64,000 nucleotides of DNA, from the NCBI GenBank assembly GCA_029582155.1, contig CM055896.1, positions 7,332,624 through 7,396,623 on the forward strand, in the 5' to 3' direction. This DNA comes from Panopea generosa (Eukaryota > Mollusca > Bivalvia > Adapedonta > Hiatellidae). Positions within the stretch are counted from its first letter, which is position 1. Each line of letters starts with the position of its first letter. Below the pieces are notes generated by a model that had not been told where the DNA came from, made no database searches, and saw only the letters and a list, made by a program, of their open reading frames with translations. Positions 35,661 through 42,300 of this stretch are shown here, piece after piece. A program made the translations under genes and the position numbers.

Positions 35661-38514
35661 CTTTATTTTTCTTTGCCGAATATAGACCTCGAGATTGTGC
35701 GCATCACAATACGTGTATTGGTTCGTGCACTTCCCATGATTGGTAGAGAATTCGGAAAACAGTACGAATGCAAATTGAAAGCAAACGGCTTAAAAGAACC
35801 GTCCGCTCATTTAGTATTACACGTCTCAATTGAAGTCCTTTATTTTGTAAAGAAAAAACATCCAAAAGGTTGTTTTTTGTCTTTAGAAATATAACTACAA
35901 GTTAATAGCATACTATCAAAACCTCTTAAGCCACCATTACTTATATACTGCCACCACCTATCCTACCATTGGTTTGTGACCTACCACATTACCACCACCT
36001 ACCATTAGTACTTACTATACCGTCGCCAACTTCCAAGCAATCGTCATTTACAATACAAACATCATCTAGCATACGGCGATAATCTACCCTGTCATCAACA
36101 TTTACTGTATCATCACTCCTCAAAATACAGTCTCAACCAATATTTCTGCCACTACCTACCTCAATATCTGAACCATCAACACATTCCAAGCAATCACTAC
36201 CAACAATACAATTCCCACTTTCCATACTACCACAATCTACCATACAAACAACACCAACTGTATCGTCACCACCCAGAATGTAATTACCAGATACCACTGT
36301 ATCACCATCTCCCACATAACTTCTATCTTACATGCTTCACTACATACCATATTGTCATTTATACCTTGGCATCACCGTACACAAGACCATAACTCTCTAT
36401 TGTTATAAACAAGTTCACTAACATTGCCATTGCTACCTACGTCATAGTCATATTTATTTTCAAGTGGTAGATAAAAATTATCACTATCAACTATTCACCA
36501 CATATATCTGAAACAGAATCGCCCGGTTCTAAAATGACTACCGTCTTTTCCAATATATGTTAACAAAGACAATGGTATATTGTCGATATATTCCAAGTCG
36601 CTTTGTTCTGGCTCCGTATATACTATAAACAACAATTGTTTCTTAGGTAATATACATTTCGCGGGTGACTTCACTATCGCTCAACTTACGGGAATAGCAT
36701 TTATATGTCTTGCTGTGTTCTGGTGTTAAAATGCCATTAAAGCTCGAATCAACATTTATATGAGTCAACTCAAAGAGTATACCCACGTATTTGCCTAACA
36801 AACTACTATCTACATAATTTATTATTTCACGAATAAAATATCTGCGGACACCTTTCTTCAATTTTTATACCACTCTATAGCATAAGTTCACGTGGATTTC
36901 ACACAGTGGTATGGATTTTAATTTGAAACATTTTGGAGCATTTGTCTTTGCAGCTCACGAAATGTTCAGTCGGCTTTTTTTACACCAAACATAACCCGTT
37001 CTATGTTTCATGAAATGGAACGTTCAATTTTAATCAAATGAGCGATTCCATTGGCTGAGAAAGTAGGACAACATCTAACAATTTTACGGCGTGCTTCGAG
37101 TAACCTTACCCAAGACTACTCCAACAATGATTATTTTACAACTGATTAACAACTGTAATTATTTCATTGTTGTTTTTTCTTATGCTTTAACTAAAATATG
37201 AATGAAGACAGTAAGGAATATTGAGAAAAACAGACAGTCTCTCAATAATATCCGACAAAAACGATACCTCGTATTTACTTTTGAATTGGTTAGATTTCTC
37301 TATAAGAAGTTATCTCTGTATACCAAGTCTCAAAATACAATCCATGTACAAGTATTACAAATTAGGATATCACTAATTCGAGTTGGAATAGTTTTGCGAT
37401 TTAAATATAGAATATTCAAATGAAATTAAGGTGCTAAATTAGAATTAAAAACAATTCTTCTTAAATCTAAACAGATTGCAAAACTACTCTCACTTTAGTC
37501 AGAATATGACAAATAATCTCTTTCTGAAATATAAATCAAAGAATGAATATTTTTGCCAGACAACGATTTCCGCGTATTTTACCGGGTACGGACTTTTCAT
37601 ACTTCACCACCAGCCCCAGCCCAAACGCGCTTATCATACCATTCGTCGCGCTATGACGTAACGCCATATGGCGTATTCAATCATAAATACCTCGTGCTAT
37701 GACTATTTTATTCATAAATGCCATGGTATCCTTGCTCTACTATGAAATTAGACCAGAACAAAAAAATGGCACAGTTTACGTATTTATCATGTTTTTTTTA
37801 GAGCAGGTGGAATATTCCATCCATCGGGATAACAGTTACTGTTTTGGCTGTAACTCGGCCTCATTATCACAAAAACTGTTATCCCATCGGAATGGAATAT
37901 TTCATCCGTAAATCAAACCCAAAGAACGATAATAATAGTATTACACTCGATTTAATTTTGTGATACTCTATATTGTAATGGTATTATTCATGTTTCTATC
38001 TTGATAAGGGTCCCAAGTTATGAAGTTATATCAAGAACAGCACCAGGATAAATACACCGAGGAAACATCTGACTTGAAGCAAAAACTAACTAAATATTGT
38101 TGTAAGGACGTATATGGGAAGAACAAGGACACGTTAACAATAAGTTCTATTGACGGACTTCAATGTTTTCTTTTTGACAACGGGTTGGAAACAGTTAAAC
38201 AAGCGATAGGAGAATCCATATACGCTGGTCAAGTTAATGTACGTAATCGCAAATTACGAGTGGACACAAACGTGTTTGTGGAATTATTTCAAACATATTA
38301 CATGAAACTTGCTGACATTGCTCAAGATCTTGTAGCACAAGACGTTTCAGCTATTTTTATGACAGGAAAACATTTTAAATGCGATATTGTGTTAGATATT
38401 ATGAGAAAAAGTTTTGAAAGTGCAAAAATAGTTTTTGGACCGGAGTATATCTTTACTGGAGCTACATTATACGGACATGTCAGCGGCGAAGCCACACTGG
38501 GGCAGAAGGAGTAG
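715..38514 (+). CDS. B-box / coiled-coil / HSPA12-like protein, 14-exon gene
   Basis: Seen: exons 715-1226, 16803-17045, 17769-17957, 18632-18862, 19510-19674, 20197-20233, 21869-21950, 22492-22542, 24107-24258, 30571-30789, 32551-32695, 33230-33352, 34363-34428, 38009-38514. All introns are GT-AG, phases agree at every junction and the sum is 2721 nt, giving 906 residues. Order: B-box-like zinc finger (about 27-67), Ser-rich repeats (about 79-150), coiled coil (about 170-400), linker, HSPA12-like region (about 460-906). Known of the family: HSPA12 proteins are divergent HSP70-fold ATPases, strongly expanded in bivalves; B-box plus coiled coil is typical of TRIM-like proteins. Inferred: a cytosolic oligomeric scaffold or sensor without normal ATPase activity, since all three nucleotide motifs are altered. 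An in-frame stop at 658-660 with no ATG between it and 715 supports the start, unless a 5' exon lies upstream. Exon 13 and the exon 2 donor (GTTAAC) are the weakest parts. Confidence 0.75.
1484..1640 (+). repeat. Left terminal/subterminal repeats of the Harbinger element
   Basis: Begins with TTTCACAAAAATTCGTA and contains several copies of CGTAAACGTAAG-like motifs, some in tandem (about 1513-1555, 1575-1590), plus a second TTTCACAAAAA copy at about 1562. Such subterminal motifs are plausible binding sites for the element's own Myb-like protein or transposase. Confidence 0.7.
2215..2261 (+). repeat. (GA)n microsatellite
   Basis: Uninterrupted GA dinucleotide run of about 23 units in an intron of the Harbinger transposase gene. 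Confidence 0.95.
3967..5099. mobile_element. MULE-like element with long, internally tandem TIRs and 8-bp TSD
   Basis: Seen: flanked by direct repeats ATAAAATA (3959-3966 and 5100-5107). The ends are inverted repeats made of tandem units of about 30-40 bp, each with CGGACAAAAGCCCCC or CGGACATAAGCCCCC (left, 3971 to about 4155) or the complement (right, about 4863-5093). Inside is an ORF with a FLYWCH-type motif. Known: Mutator-like elements make 8-11 bp duplications, often have long TIRs, and in animals often carry FLYWCH domains. No MULE transposase core is present, so this is a non-autonomous derivative. Confidence 0.8.
4741..4995 (+). pseudogene. FLYWCH-type zinc-finger fragment running into the TIR
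   Basis: The ORF starts MEFIKSNKGSSKLCYEGHTY and continues through TKKKENKVTVAWECSKR. It fits the FLYWCH pattern (F-x-x-S-x-x-G ... L-x-x-(D/E)-G-x-x-Y ... W-x-C). After about residue 38 it reads straight through the right TIR as repeats of GAYVRP, so the rest of the zinc finger is missing. It looks like the 5' coding tip of a parental transposase. Confidence 0.6.
6135..6395 (-). repeat. tRNA-derived SINE (family A), minus strand
   Basis: Reverse complement of the SINE seen at 34920-35215: tRNA-like head at the high-coordinate end (TTAGCTCAGTCAG-like A box, GTTTGAATCCC-like B box), body with ATTCAAGTGGGAAAGTTATC and AGGAAACAGTGGTTA. It lies in the gap where the catalytic-Glu exon of the Harbinger transposase is missing. 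Confidence 0.8.
6848..6967 (+). repeat. (TG)n-rich microsatellite
   Basis: Interrupted TG/TTTG runs just after the last Harbinger transposase exon. Confidence 0.9.
7030..7840. repeat. Repeated block with inverted arms
   Basis: Blocks sharing GATAAACTGCCTGCCTGATA and TCAATGCAAGTTTA recur near 7060, 7425 and 7815. Between the first two is an inverted pair, TACCATGTTAGTGTCTAATA (about 7259) and its complement ending near 7386. Probably one interspersed element broken by tandem duplication. Confidence 0.55.
7620..7770 (-). pseudogene. LINE reverse transcriptase fragment
   Basis: Minus-strand reading GSDSLGAKFFKMSASVIAPI then LTKIFNSSLDTNTFPKLFK matches the jockey/CR1-type block before the RT core (K-A-x-G-x-D-x-(I/L)-x-x-(K/R)-x-L-K). 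Only about 50 codons remain. Confidence 0.6.
7855..8116. repeat. Interspersed repeat with AGAGTGCACACAA motif
   Basis: Contains AGAGTGCACACAA twice (near 7870 and 8027) around a GTAAAGGCCATGAC block, then GGACAGACGACGGACAATAA. The pattern resembles short non-autonomous repeats of bivalves; family not assigned. Confidence 0.4.
8379..8440. repeat. AT-rich hairpin
   Basis: Inverted arms AAAAAAGTATATCTAT and ATAGATATACTTTTTT around a 22-base loop, in an intron of the Harbinger Myb-like gene. Confidence 0.7.
9549..9835 (+). repeat. tRNA-derived SINE (family A)
   Basis: Begins GGCCCGATTAGCTCAGTCAG (A box) with B box GAGTTTGAATCCCC, then the shared body (TTCGAGTGGGAAAATTATCA, AGGAAACAGTGGTTAGGTTA) and the AAAATGATGCTTAATATTCA end. 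Full length. Confidence 0.85.
10961..11260 (-). pseudogene. P2X7-ballast-like Cys-rich fragment in the TTAA element
   Basis: Minus reading: FEPEFSKAELNELENE, one stop, then HVKDFCSCGNCVMLLSSDEN, TCCRCND and LECITEIIQQCFMKVS. The order C-x-C-x-x-C ... E-x-x-C-C ... C-I-T-x-x-x-x-F is the pattern of the zinc-binding C-terminal ballast domain of P2X7, also found in many proteins outside P2X receptors. No channel domain is near. Recognition is from memory and needs a profile search. A possible downstream part near 10170-10410 could not be confirmed. Confidence 0.5.
11905..12270. repeat. Short interspersed DNA repeat with inverted edges
   Basis: Starts GGGCCAAGATGGCCCTATAT then CGCTCACCTGA and ends near GGCTTGGCCTGTAGAGCT. 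Inside, CACCCCCTGGCCGCCATGT occurs twice (about 11995 and 12163). MITE-like; no coding content. Confidence 0.5.
13085..13545. repeat. Interspersed repeat (ACAAGAGTTGTCAGA family)
   Basis: Begins ACAAGAGTTGTCAGAATGAT and contains two similar GTTATC(C/T)AACTTA stretches (about 13190 and 13491). Resembles a short bivalve repeat family; no protein read from it. Confidence 0.35.
15960..16122 (-). repeat. Right terminal/subterminal repeats of the Harbinger element
   Basis: Inverted counterpart of the left end: ACGAATTTTTGTGA at the outer edge, with TTACGTTTACG and GTAAACGTAAA motifs inside. It pairs with the left end over the terminal 15 bases. Confidence 0.7.
16123..16802. other. Intron 1 tail
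   Basis: Between the Harbinger right end and exon 2. AT-rich; no ORF, repeat or RNA gene recognised. Confidence 0.5.
16803..17045 (+). CDS. Exon 2: coiled-coil segment
   Basis: The reading frame (phase 2 in, phase 2 out, 80 complete codons) continues from exon 1 and reads as charged, heptad-like helix rich in E, K, Q and D, beginning RLEECQNELHQKKTELDNQ. No stop in frame. The acceptor TTACACAG is good; the donor GTTAAC is weak. This is the first exon after the transposon-filled intron 1. It extends the coiled coil that usually follows a B-box. Confidence 0.75.
17046..18410. other. Introns 2 and 3 (apart from exon 3)
   Basis: The sequence around exon 3 (17769-17957) shows no mobile element or RNA gene that I can recognise. 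Confidence 0.4.
17769..17957 (+). CDS. Exon 3: coiled-coil segment
   Basis: Open in the required frame (phase 2 in and out, 62 codons plus split codons). It starts RLHAMSTELDIQC and reads as E/K/D-rich helix with regular hydrophobic spacing. Acceptor TATTGCAG and donor GTAATT flank it. Like exons 2, 4 and 5 it begins with the split codon AG/G followed by Leu, a repeated exon design suggesting that the stalk grew by exon duplication. Confidence 0.78.
18420..18601 (+). repeat. Compound microsatellite: CCTA, CATA, (CG)n, (CA)n
   Basis: CCTACCTA/CCCACC units, then CATA units (about 18508-18532), a CG run (about 18536-18559) and a CA run (about 18560-18600), ending 30 bases before exon 4. The alternating CG/CA tract is a classic Z-DNA-prone sequence. 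Confidence 0.9.
18632..18862 (+). CDS. Exon 4: coiled-coil segment
   Basis: 76 codons plus split codons in the same phase as its neighbours. It starts RLNEVQADLEKKETEIKS and is a clear amphipathic coiled coil. Acceptor ATATATAG lies directly after the CA/CG microsatellite block; donor AG/GTAAAC. No stops in frame. Confidence 0.78.
19377..19465. repeat. Hairpin in intron 4
   Basis: Arms ATTTTGCAAATTTAGATATAT and its complement ATATATCTAAATTTGCAAAA, about 24 bases each, separated by a T-rich loop of about 30 bases. Could be a tiny foldback element. Confidence 0.75.
19510..19674 (+). CDS. Exon 5: end of coiled coil, basic Gln/His-rich linker
   Basis: 54 codons plus split codons in phase. The start (RLELKSPNIHLDKQQQTQ) keeps the repeated RL start, then the sequence becomes basic and polar (RGQRKSPHVQIKRQIKSSD) and is probably disordered. 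Acceptor TGGTTTTAG; donor AAAG/GTAACT. It links the stalk to the C-terminal domain. Confidence 0.72.
20197..20233 (+). CDS. Exon 6: short linker exon
   Basis: A 37-nt exon (acceptor TTCATTACAG, donor CGT/GTAAGT) that turns phase 2 into phase 0 and reads SFDQICPSNHHQR. It is needed to keep the frame between exons 5 and 7 and both splice sites are strong. No function is recognisable. Confidence 0.65.
20290..21240. repeat. Interspersed element with tandem units of roughly 150-190 bp
   Basis: Four to five diverged units each carry a block like CCACTTGGCAGATTTTGAAA, then AATAACTTGGCA, and an AAAGTTCAAGGTCACGCTTA block. Framed by GAGCTCGCTTGTGGTAAGCT and GTGCGTCCGTCCGTCCG on the left and a GGGACCGACATTATAGCC block on the right. 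No coding capacity seen. It lies in intron 6 of the host gene. Confidence 0.65.
21869..21950 (+). CDS. Exon 7: HSPA12-like start with altered phosphate-1 loop
   Basis: 82 nt, phase 0 in and 1 out. It encodes IMSLSISFGASKSCCAFSF, which aligns with the phosphate-1 loop that opens HSPA12/HSP70 proteins (I-D-F-G-T-T ... G-Y-A). Here the catalytic Asp is Ser472 and the two Thr are Ala475 and Ser476. The minus-strand exon 50668-50749 has the same length, phases and motif, so this is a real and duplicated exon. Confidence 0.8.
22492..22542 (+). CDS. Exon 8: short HSPA12-like exon
   Basis: 51 nt, phase 1 in and out; acceptor TTTTTCATAG and donor ACAG/GTGAGT. It reads DSHIIRYIDLDRSKYRT, matching the position of the linker between the first two subdomain IA strands in HSPA12. 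No counterpart exon was found in the minus-strand copy; skipping it would stay in frame. Confidence 0.72.
22543..24106. other. Intron 8
   Basis: No recognisable element. Holds a short palindrome GAATGCCTTTCGGCATCCC (about 22819), and no ORF with a convincing family match. Confidence 0.4.
24107..24258 (+). CDS. Exon 9: HSPA12-like subdomain I
   Basis: 152 nt. It reads APTYVLIQPDGKTLHSFG followed by a DWYFFKGFNPLLF block. This is the HSPA12 signature in which a (K/A)-P-T segment is followed by HSFG and a conserved W-x-x-F/Y-F-K block. The minus-strand copy at 47974-48125 is identical in length and about four-fifths identical in sequence by eye. Strong donor TCG/GTGAGT. Confidence 0.85.
24835..25422 (+). 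CDS. Basic Ser-rich ORF with three 75-bp repeats and an AT-hook-like motif
   Basis: Open frame ending in TAA at about 25422, readable from about 24765; no certain start. Three in-frame 25-codon repeats (24835, 24910, 24985 onward; each about KQRAVEICESSP ... SLLQP) are followed by a basic Ser/Thr-rich tail with TGKSRGRPKNNSQ, whose RGRP core is AT-hook-like. It ends about 100 bp before the endonuclease-like part of the LINE at 25.5 kb on the same strand, so it may be that LINE's ORF1 or a captured 5' segment. It is not an exon of the host gene, since the frame ends in a stop. Function unknown. Confidence 0.4.
   Translation, partial: KQRAVEICESSPIYKSHSLLQPYNLKQRAVEICESSPSYKSQSLLQPLNLKQRAVEISRPSPKAQSQSLLQPCKPNKPSLNTLTSKSKQQARNPSTTRPTFTDKVKHIKAREKSMSIDRSNSTGKSRGRPKNNSQPGTRTGSELEKCFRLFVFRANHKWATLQRYKSSPKLCKISRSNSYTTRSGREQLVNEQSI
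25500..29110 (+). mobile_element. Degenerate LINE (endonuclease + reverse transcriptase)
   Basis: Reads, with many stops and frameshifts: an endonuclease part (IICLNERHDFDFELKGQ near 25590; GQLLLDFLKQTCLRET near 26018; SDHCLITFSLAS near 26118); an RT part (ELCHGRIGGPDMVLNEF near 26920; SQAGFR near 27212; VRQGECMSPFLFLLYLNDLE near 27495); and a C-terminal RKCRICILEDEFYFLFECSV near 28583, a Cys/His knuckle region. The catalytic YADD box reads YAGG near 27616. Probably a jockey-superfamily element; clade not assigned. Inserted sense in intron 9 of the host gene. Confidence 0.8.
29200..29740 (+). repeat. Diverged repeat, copy 1
   Basis: Shares an ordered series of blocks with 47265-47610 in the same orientation: TCATGGCCTTCG(G/A)TGCA, AAACGTGAA, GTAATTCTTATAT, TTCCGTC(A/C)TCTTTCAG then (C/T)ATTAGAAC, and GATAATAGCGA. 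Family unknown. Confidence 0.6.
29741..30570. other. Intron 9 tail
   Basis: AT-rich sequence with no recognised element before exon 10. Confidence 0.4.
30571..30789 (+). CDS. Exon 10: HSPA12-like, helical region and VIP motif
   Basis: 219 nt, phase 0. It encodes a long helix with YLQNYICKLIE, then DIHWVLVIPDICSTEMAQV ending NAAE, matching the HSPA12 segment (V-R-W-V-x-T-V-P-A-I-W ... A-A) before the second phosphate loop. The usual P-A-I-W is P-D-I-C here. Acceptor TTTTATATAG, donor GAA/GTAAGG. A degenerate LINE lies in the preceding 6.3-kb intron. Confidence 0.82.
30790..32550. other. Intron 10
   Basis: No element recognised except a CAA-triplet microsatellite at about 31558-31590. The spliceable-looking segment at 32305-32375 is not needed by the model. 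Confidence 0.45.
32551..32695 (+). CDS. Exon 11: HSPA12-like, EAEAS block
   Basis: 145 nt, phase 0 in and 1 out. INEAEASLLYCYIEPMDKC matches the HSPA12 block normally written A-L-E-P-E-A-A-S-x-Y-C; GTKYIVFKVE follows, where HSPA12 has GTKY-(I/L)-V-x-D before the Gly-rich phosphate-2 loop. The loop itself would start at the junction with exon 12 and is absent. Confidence 0.83.
33230..33352 (+). CDS. Exon 12: HSPA12-like, phosphate-2 loop lost
   Basis: 123 nt. DELAICSVHEVMPRQVIRRT aligns with the family pattern T-V-D-(I/L)-T-V-H-E-V; the ending VVKEFFDNLFG matches the family's D-x-x-F-x-x-F-L-x-x-(I/L)-F-G. The Gly-Gly-Gly-Thr residues that bind phosphate are replaced by acidic and hydrophobic residues, although the flanking strand and VHEV are kept. 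That makes random decay of the whole exon unlikely. Confidence 0.82.
34363..34428 (+). CDS. Exon 13: short HSPA12-like exon (probable)
   Basis: 66 nt between acceptor ACTCTTCCAG and the consensus donor T/GTGAGT, phase 1 on both sides, which is exactly what exons 12 and 14 require. It reads DDMLHFYLNTERINIIYIMLNN (22 residues, split here as DDMLHFYLNTE then RINIIYIMLNN), in the place where HSPA12 has a helical segment. Similarity is weak, so the exon rests mainly on phase, splice sites and position. Confidence 0.55.
34920..35215 (+). repeat. tRNA-derived SINE (family A), best-preserved copy
   Basis: Starts GGCCCGATTAGCTCAGTCGG (A box), B box GAGTTCGAATCCCCC, tRNA-like acceptor complement CCGCCCGGC, then the SINE body (GATTCAAGTGGGAAAGTTAT, AGGAAACAGTGGTTAGGTTA) and an AATC-repeat tail. 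Lies in intron 13 of the host gene. Known: RNA polymerase III uses A and B boxes of this type. Confidence 0.9.
35623..35657 (+). repeat. (TC)n microsatellite
   Basis: Uninterrupted TC run about 17 units long. Confidence 0.95.
35688..35894 (+). other. Unassigned short ORF
   Basis: Open frame after an acceptor-like AATATAG, with VRITIRVLVRALPMIGREF and GKQYECKLKANGLKEPSAHL. The composition looks protein-like, but I recognise no family and its phase does not fit the host gene. It may be an exon of a nested gene or a transposon remnant. Confidence 0.25.
35925..36420. repeat. Degenerate ACC/CCA-rich tandem tract
   Basis: Strongly strand-asymmetric, C/A/T-rich and G-poor sequence with loosely repeated ACCATTACCACCACCTACC-like units. 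A degenerate minisatellite; the minus-strand Gly/Val/Asp-rich ORF here is a by-product. Confidence 0.6.
37805..37915. repeat. Inverted repeat / hairpin in intron 13
   Basis: Arms GGAATATTCCATCCATCGGG then ATAACAGTT, and AACTGTTATCCCATCGGAAT then GGAATATTTCATCC, about 32 bases each with a 38-base loop. Could be a short foldback element or an end of an unrecognised transposon. Confidence 0.7.
38009..38514 (+). CDS. Exon 14: HSPA12-like C-terminus and stop
   Basis: 506 nt ending in TAG at 38512-38514. It has the C-terminal HSPA12 layout: the YAGQVNVRNRKLRVDTNVFV block (family L-x-(V/I)-D-x-x-(L/V)-(F/M)-x-x-(L/F)-F), then AIFMTGKHFKC where the family has (M/F)-L-V-G-G-F-x-x-S, and a final FTGATLYG matching K-G-A-V-x-x-G. 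The adenosine-contact GG is TG and the Ser is replaced. It lies about 790 bp before the satellite array. The first AATAAA seen downstream is near 39060. Confidence 0.82.
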
Positions 38515-39300
38515 ACAGCATTAAACTTGTCACGTTGTGAGAACATTTCAAACAAAATAATATTCCTGAAGACTTTAAATTAACTTATTTATAACTTGTA
38601 GTCAGTCTTCATATTGTCCATAGCTCTCTTATGTAACCATATGTCTACTGTACTCTTATTGGTATCGTTTTTGCACAAAACACAAAAAGACGACATCAAA
38701 GTGGAAAATTTAGAATGATCTGAAACACCACGAAAAGACAGGATATGCTTATAAGGGCATAAACTTTTCCTGGGGTGGGGTAGAGGCATGGCCACAGCTC
38801 AGGGATATGACCTCCCTGATTTTGAAAGTCTGGCTACGGCATGTTAATTTTATAGGATCTCGTCTTATACAAAACCTTAACAAATGCACGTACACAAGTG
38901 GACATGGCTATATACTTGGAGATTATAGAACAAGTATGAGTTATGAAGAAAGGTATATTGTTGGAGATTATTAAAAAAAGGATTATATATAGTATGTTGT
39001 GCGAGTTATTAATATAGTTTGTTGTAGAATGGTTTGTGTTTTACATAGAAAAAGAAAACATAATAAACATGTTTTCTTTCTAGCAAACATTTAAGGCATC
39101 GCGTGGTATAATGGTAGAACATCGGAATCAGGGTAGAAAAAAGAAATTGATTCTAAGCTTAGCTATTTGTTGTGATATTGGGCAAGATACTTTATGAGGC
39201 TTGTGAGGACTGATAATATACAGATAATTATCGAGAGAAATTGGTAAAAGTTGTAAATATTTTTTAACAATGTATGTAAAAGAAATATGCTCATACTTAA
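38515..39300. other. 3' flank of the host gene with a tRNA-like remnant
   Basis: AATAAA at about 39060. At 39098-39165, GCATCGCGTGGTATAATGGT then AGAAC resembles a tRNA A-box arm (Gly/Glu/Asp type); the B box is degenerate and no cloverleaf forms, so it is a pseudo-tRNA or SINE head. Otherwise nothing recognised. Confidence 0.4.
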
Positions 39301-39304
39301 CAAG

Positions 39305-42300
39305 CATTTATATATCATTGACTGATATGGTGTTATGATTATTTTATTGAATTAATTTCAAAACCATGATTGGTGAGAAAGATATATCAGTGACTGATAT
39401 GGTGTTATGATTATTTACTTGAATCATCTAAAAAAATTATTATTGATCAGAAATATATATCAGTGACTGATATGGTGTTATGATTATTTTATTGAATCAT
39501 CTAAAAAACCATTATTGATCAGAAATATATATCAGTGACAGATATGATGTTGATGATTATTTTATTGAATCAACGTCAAAACCATGATTGATCAGAAAAA
39601 TATACCAGTGACATATATAGTGTTAATGATTATTTTATCGAGTCAACGTCAAAACCATTATTGATAAGAAATATATATCAGTGACAGATATGGTGTTGAT
39701 GATTATTTTATTGAATCAACATCGAAACCATTATTAAAAAGTAATATATCCCAGTGAGAGATATGGTGTTAATGATTATTTTATTGAATCAACTTCAAAA
39801 CCATTAATGGTAAGAAATATATACGAGTGACAGATATGGTGTTGGTGATTATTTTATTGAATCAACGTCAAAACCATTATTGGTGAGAAATATATACCAG
39901 TGACAGATATGGTGTTGATGATTATTTTATTGAATCAACGTCAAAACCATTATTGATCAGAAATATATCAGTGACAGATATGGTGTTGATGATTATTTTA
40001 TTGAATCAACGTCAAAACCATAATTGATCAGAAATATATATTAGTGAGAGATATGGTGTTGATGATTATTTTATTGCATCAACTTCTAAACCATTATTGG
40101 TAAAAATATACGCCAGTTTCAGATGTGGTGTTTATGATTATTTTATTGAATCAACTTCAAAACCATTATTGGTAAGAAATGTTTTTGGTGTTTATGATTA
40201 TATTATTGAATCAACTTCAAAACCATTATTGGTAAGAAATATATACCAGTGACAGATATGGTGTTAATGATTTTTTATTGAAACAACTTCAAAACCATTA
40301 TTGATCAGAAATATATACAAGTAACAGATATGGTGTTGATGATTATTTTATTGAATCAAATTCAAAACCATTATTGATAAGAAATATATACTAGTGACAG
40401 ATATGGTGTTGATGATTATTTTATTGAATCAACTTCAAAACCATTAATGGTAAGAAATATATACAAGTGACAGATATGGTGTTGATGATTATTTTATTGA
40501 ATCAACTTCAAAACCATTATTGATCAGAAAAATATACCAGTGACAGATATGGCGTTGATGATTATTTTGTTAAATCAACTTCAAACCCATTATTGGTAAG
40601 AAATATATACCAATTACAAATTTGGTGTTGATGATTATTTTAATTGATTAAATTCAAAACCATTATTGAATAGAAATATATTGCAGTGACAGATATGATG
40701 TTTATGATTATTTTATTGAATCAACTTTAAAACCATAATTTGTAAGAAATATATATCAGTGACATATATGGTGTTTATGATTATTTTATTGAATTAATTT
40801 CAAAACCATAATTGAAAAGAAATTGATAACAGTAACAGATATGTTATTTATGATTATTCTATTAAATCAACTTCAAAACCATTATTGATCAGAAATATAT
40901 ACCAGTGACAGATATGGTATTAATGATTATTTTATTGAATCAATTTCAAAACCATTAATGATCAGAAATATATATCAGTGACAGATATGGTGTTTATGAT
41001 TATTTTATTGAATCAACTTCAAAATCATTATTAGTAAGACATATATACCAGTGACAGATATGGTGTTGATGATTATTTTATTGAATCAACTTCAAAACCA
41101 TTAATGATCAGAAATATATACCAGTGACAGACATGGTGTTTATGATTATTTTATTTAATTAATTTCAAAACCATTATTGATAAGAAATATATACCAGTGA
41201 CAGATATGGTGTTGATGATTATTTTATTGAATCAACTTCAAACCCATTATTGGTGAGAAATATGAACCAGTTACAAATATGGTATTTGTGATTATTTTAT
41301 TTAATCAACTTAAAAGCGTTATTGGTAAAAAATATATATCTTTGACAGATATGGTGTTTATGATAATTTTATTGAATCAACTTGAAAACAATTATTGGTA
41401 AGAAATATATATCAGTGACAGATATGGTGTTGATGATTATTTTATTGAATTAATTTTAAAACCATTATTGAAATGAAATATATACCAGTGACAGATATGG
41501 TGTTTATGATAATTTTATTGAATCAACTTGAAAACAATTATTGGTAAGAAATATATATCAGTGACAGATATGGTGTTATGATTATTTTATAACATCTACT
41601 TCAAAACCATTATTTATCAGAAATATATACCAGTGACAGATATGGTGTTTATGATTATTTTATTAAATCTACTTCAAAACTGTTATTTATCAGAAATATA
41701 TACCAGTGACAGATATGGTGTTTATGATTATTTTATTGAATAATTTTCAAAACTATTATTGGTAAGAAATATATACCAGTGACAGATATGGTGTTAATAA
41801 TTATTTGATTGAGTCAACTTCAAAAACATTATTGATCAGAAATATATACCAGTGACAGTTATGGTGTTGATGATTATTTTGTTAAATCAACTTCAAACCC
41901 ATTATTGGTAAGAAATATATACCAATGACAAATTTGGTGTTGATGATTATTTTAATGGATTAAATTCAAAACCATTATTGAATAGAAATATATTGCAGTG
42001 AGAGATATGATGTTTATGATTATTTTATTGAATCAACTTTAAAACCATAATTTGTAAGAAATATATATCAGTGACATATATGGTGTTTATGATTATTTTA
42101 TTGAATTAATTTCAAAACCATAATTGAAAAGAAATTGATAACAGTAACAGATATGTTATTTATGATTATTCTATTAAATCAACTTCAAAACCATTATTGA
42201 TAATAAATATATACCAGTAACAGATATGGTGTTAATGATTATTTTATTGAATTAATTTCAAAACCATTATTGATCAGAAATATATATCAGTGACAGATAT

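Noticed and set aside
36133-36315. Gly/Val/Asp-rich minus-strand ORF
   Set aside because: By-product of the degenerate ACC-rich tract; no start context or homology.
39098-39165. Possible tRNA gene (TGGTATAATGGTAGAAC)
   Set aside because: The B box and acceptor stem are degenerate; treated as a tRNA-like remnant.
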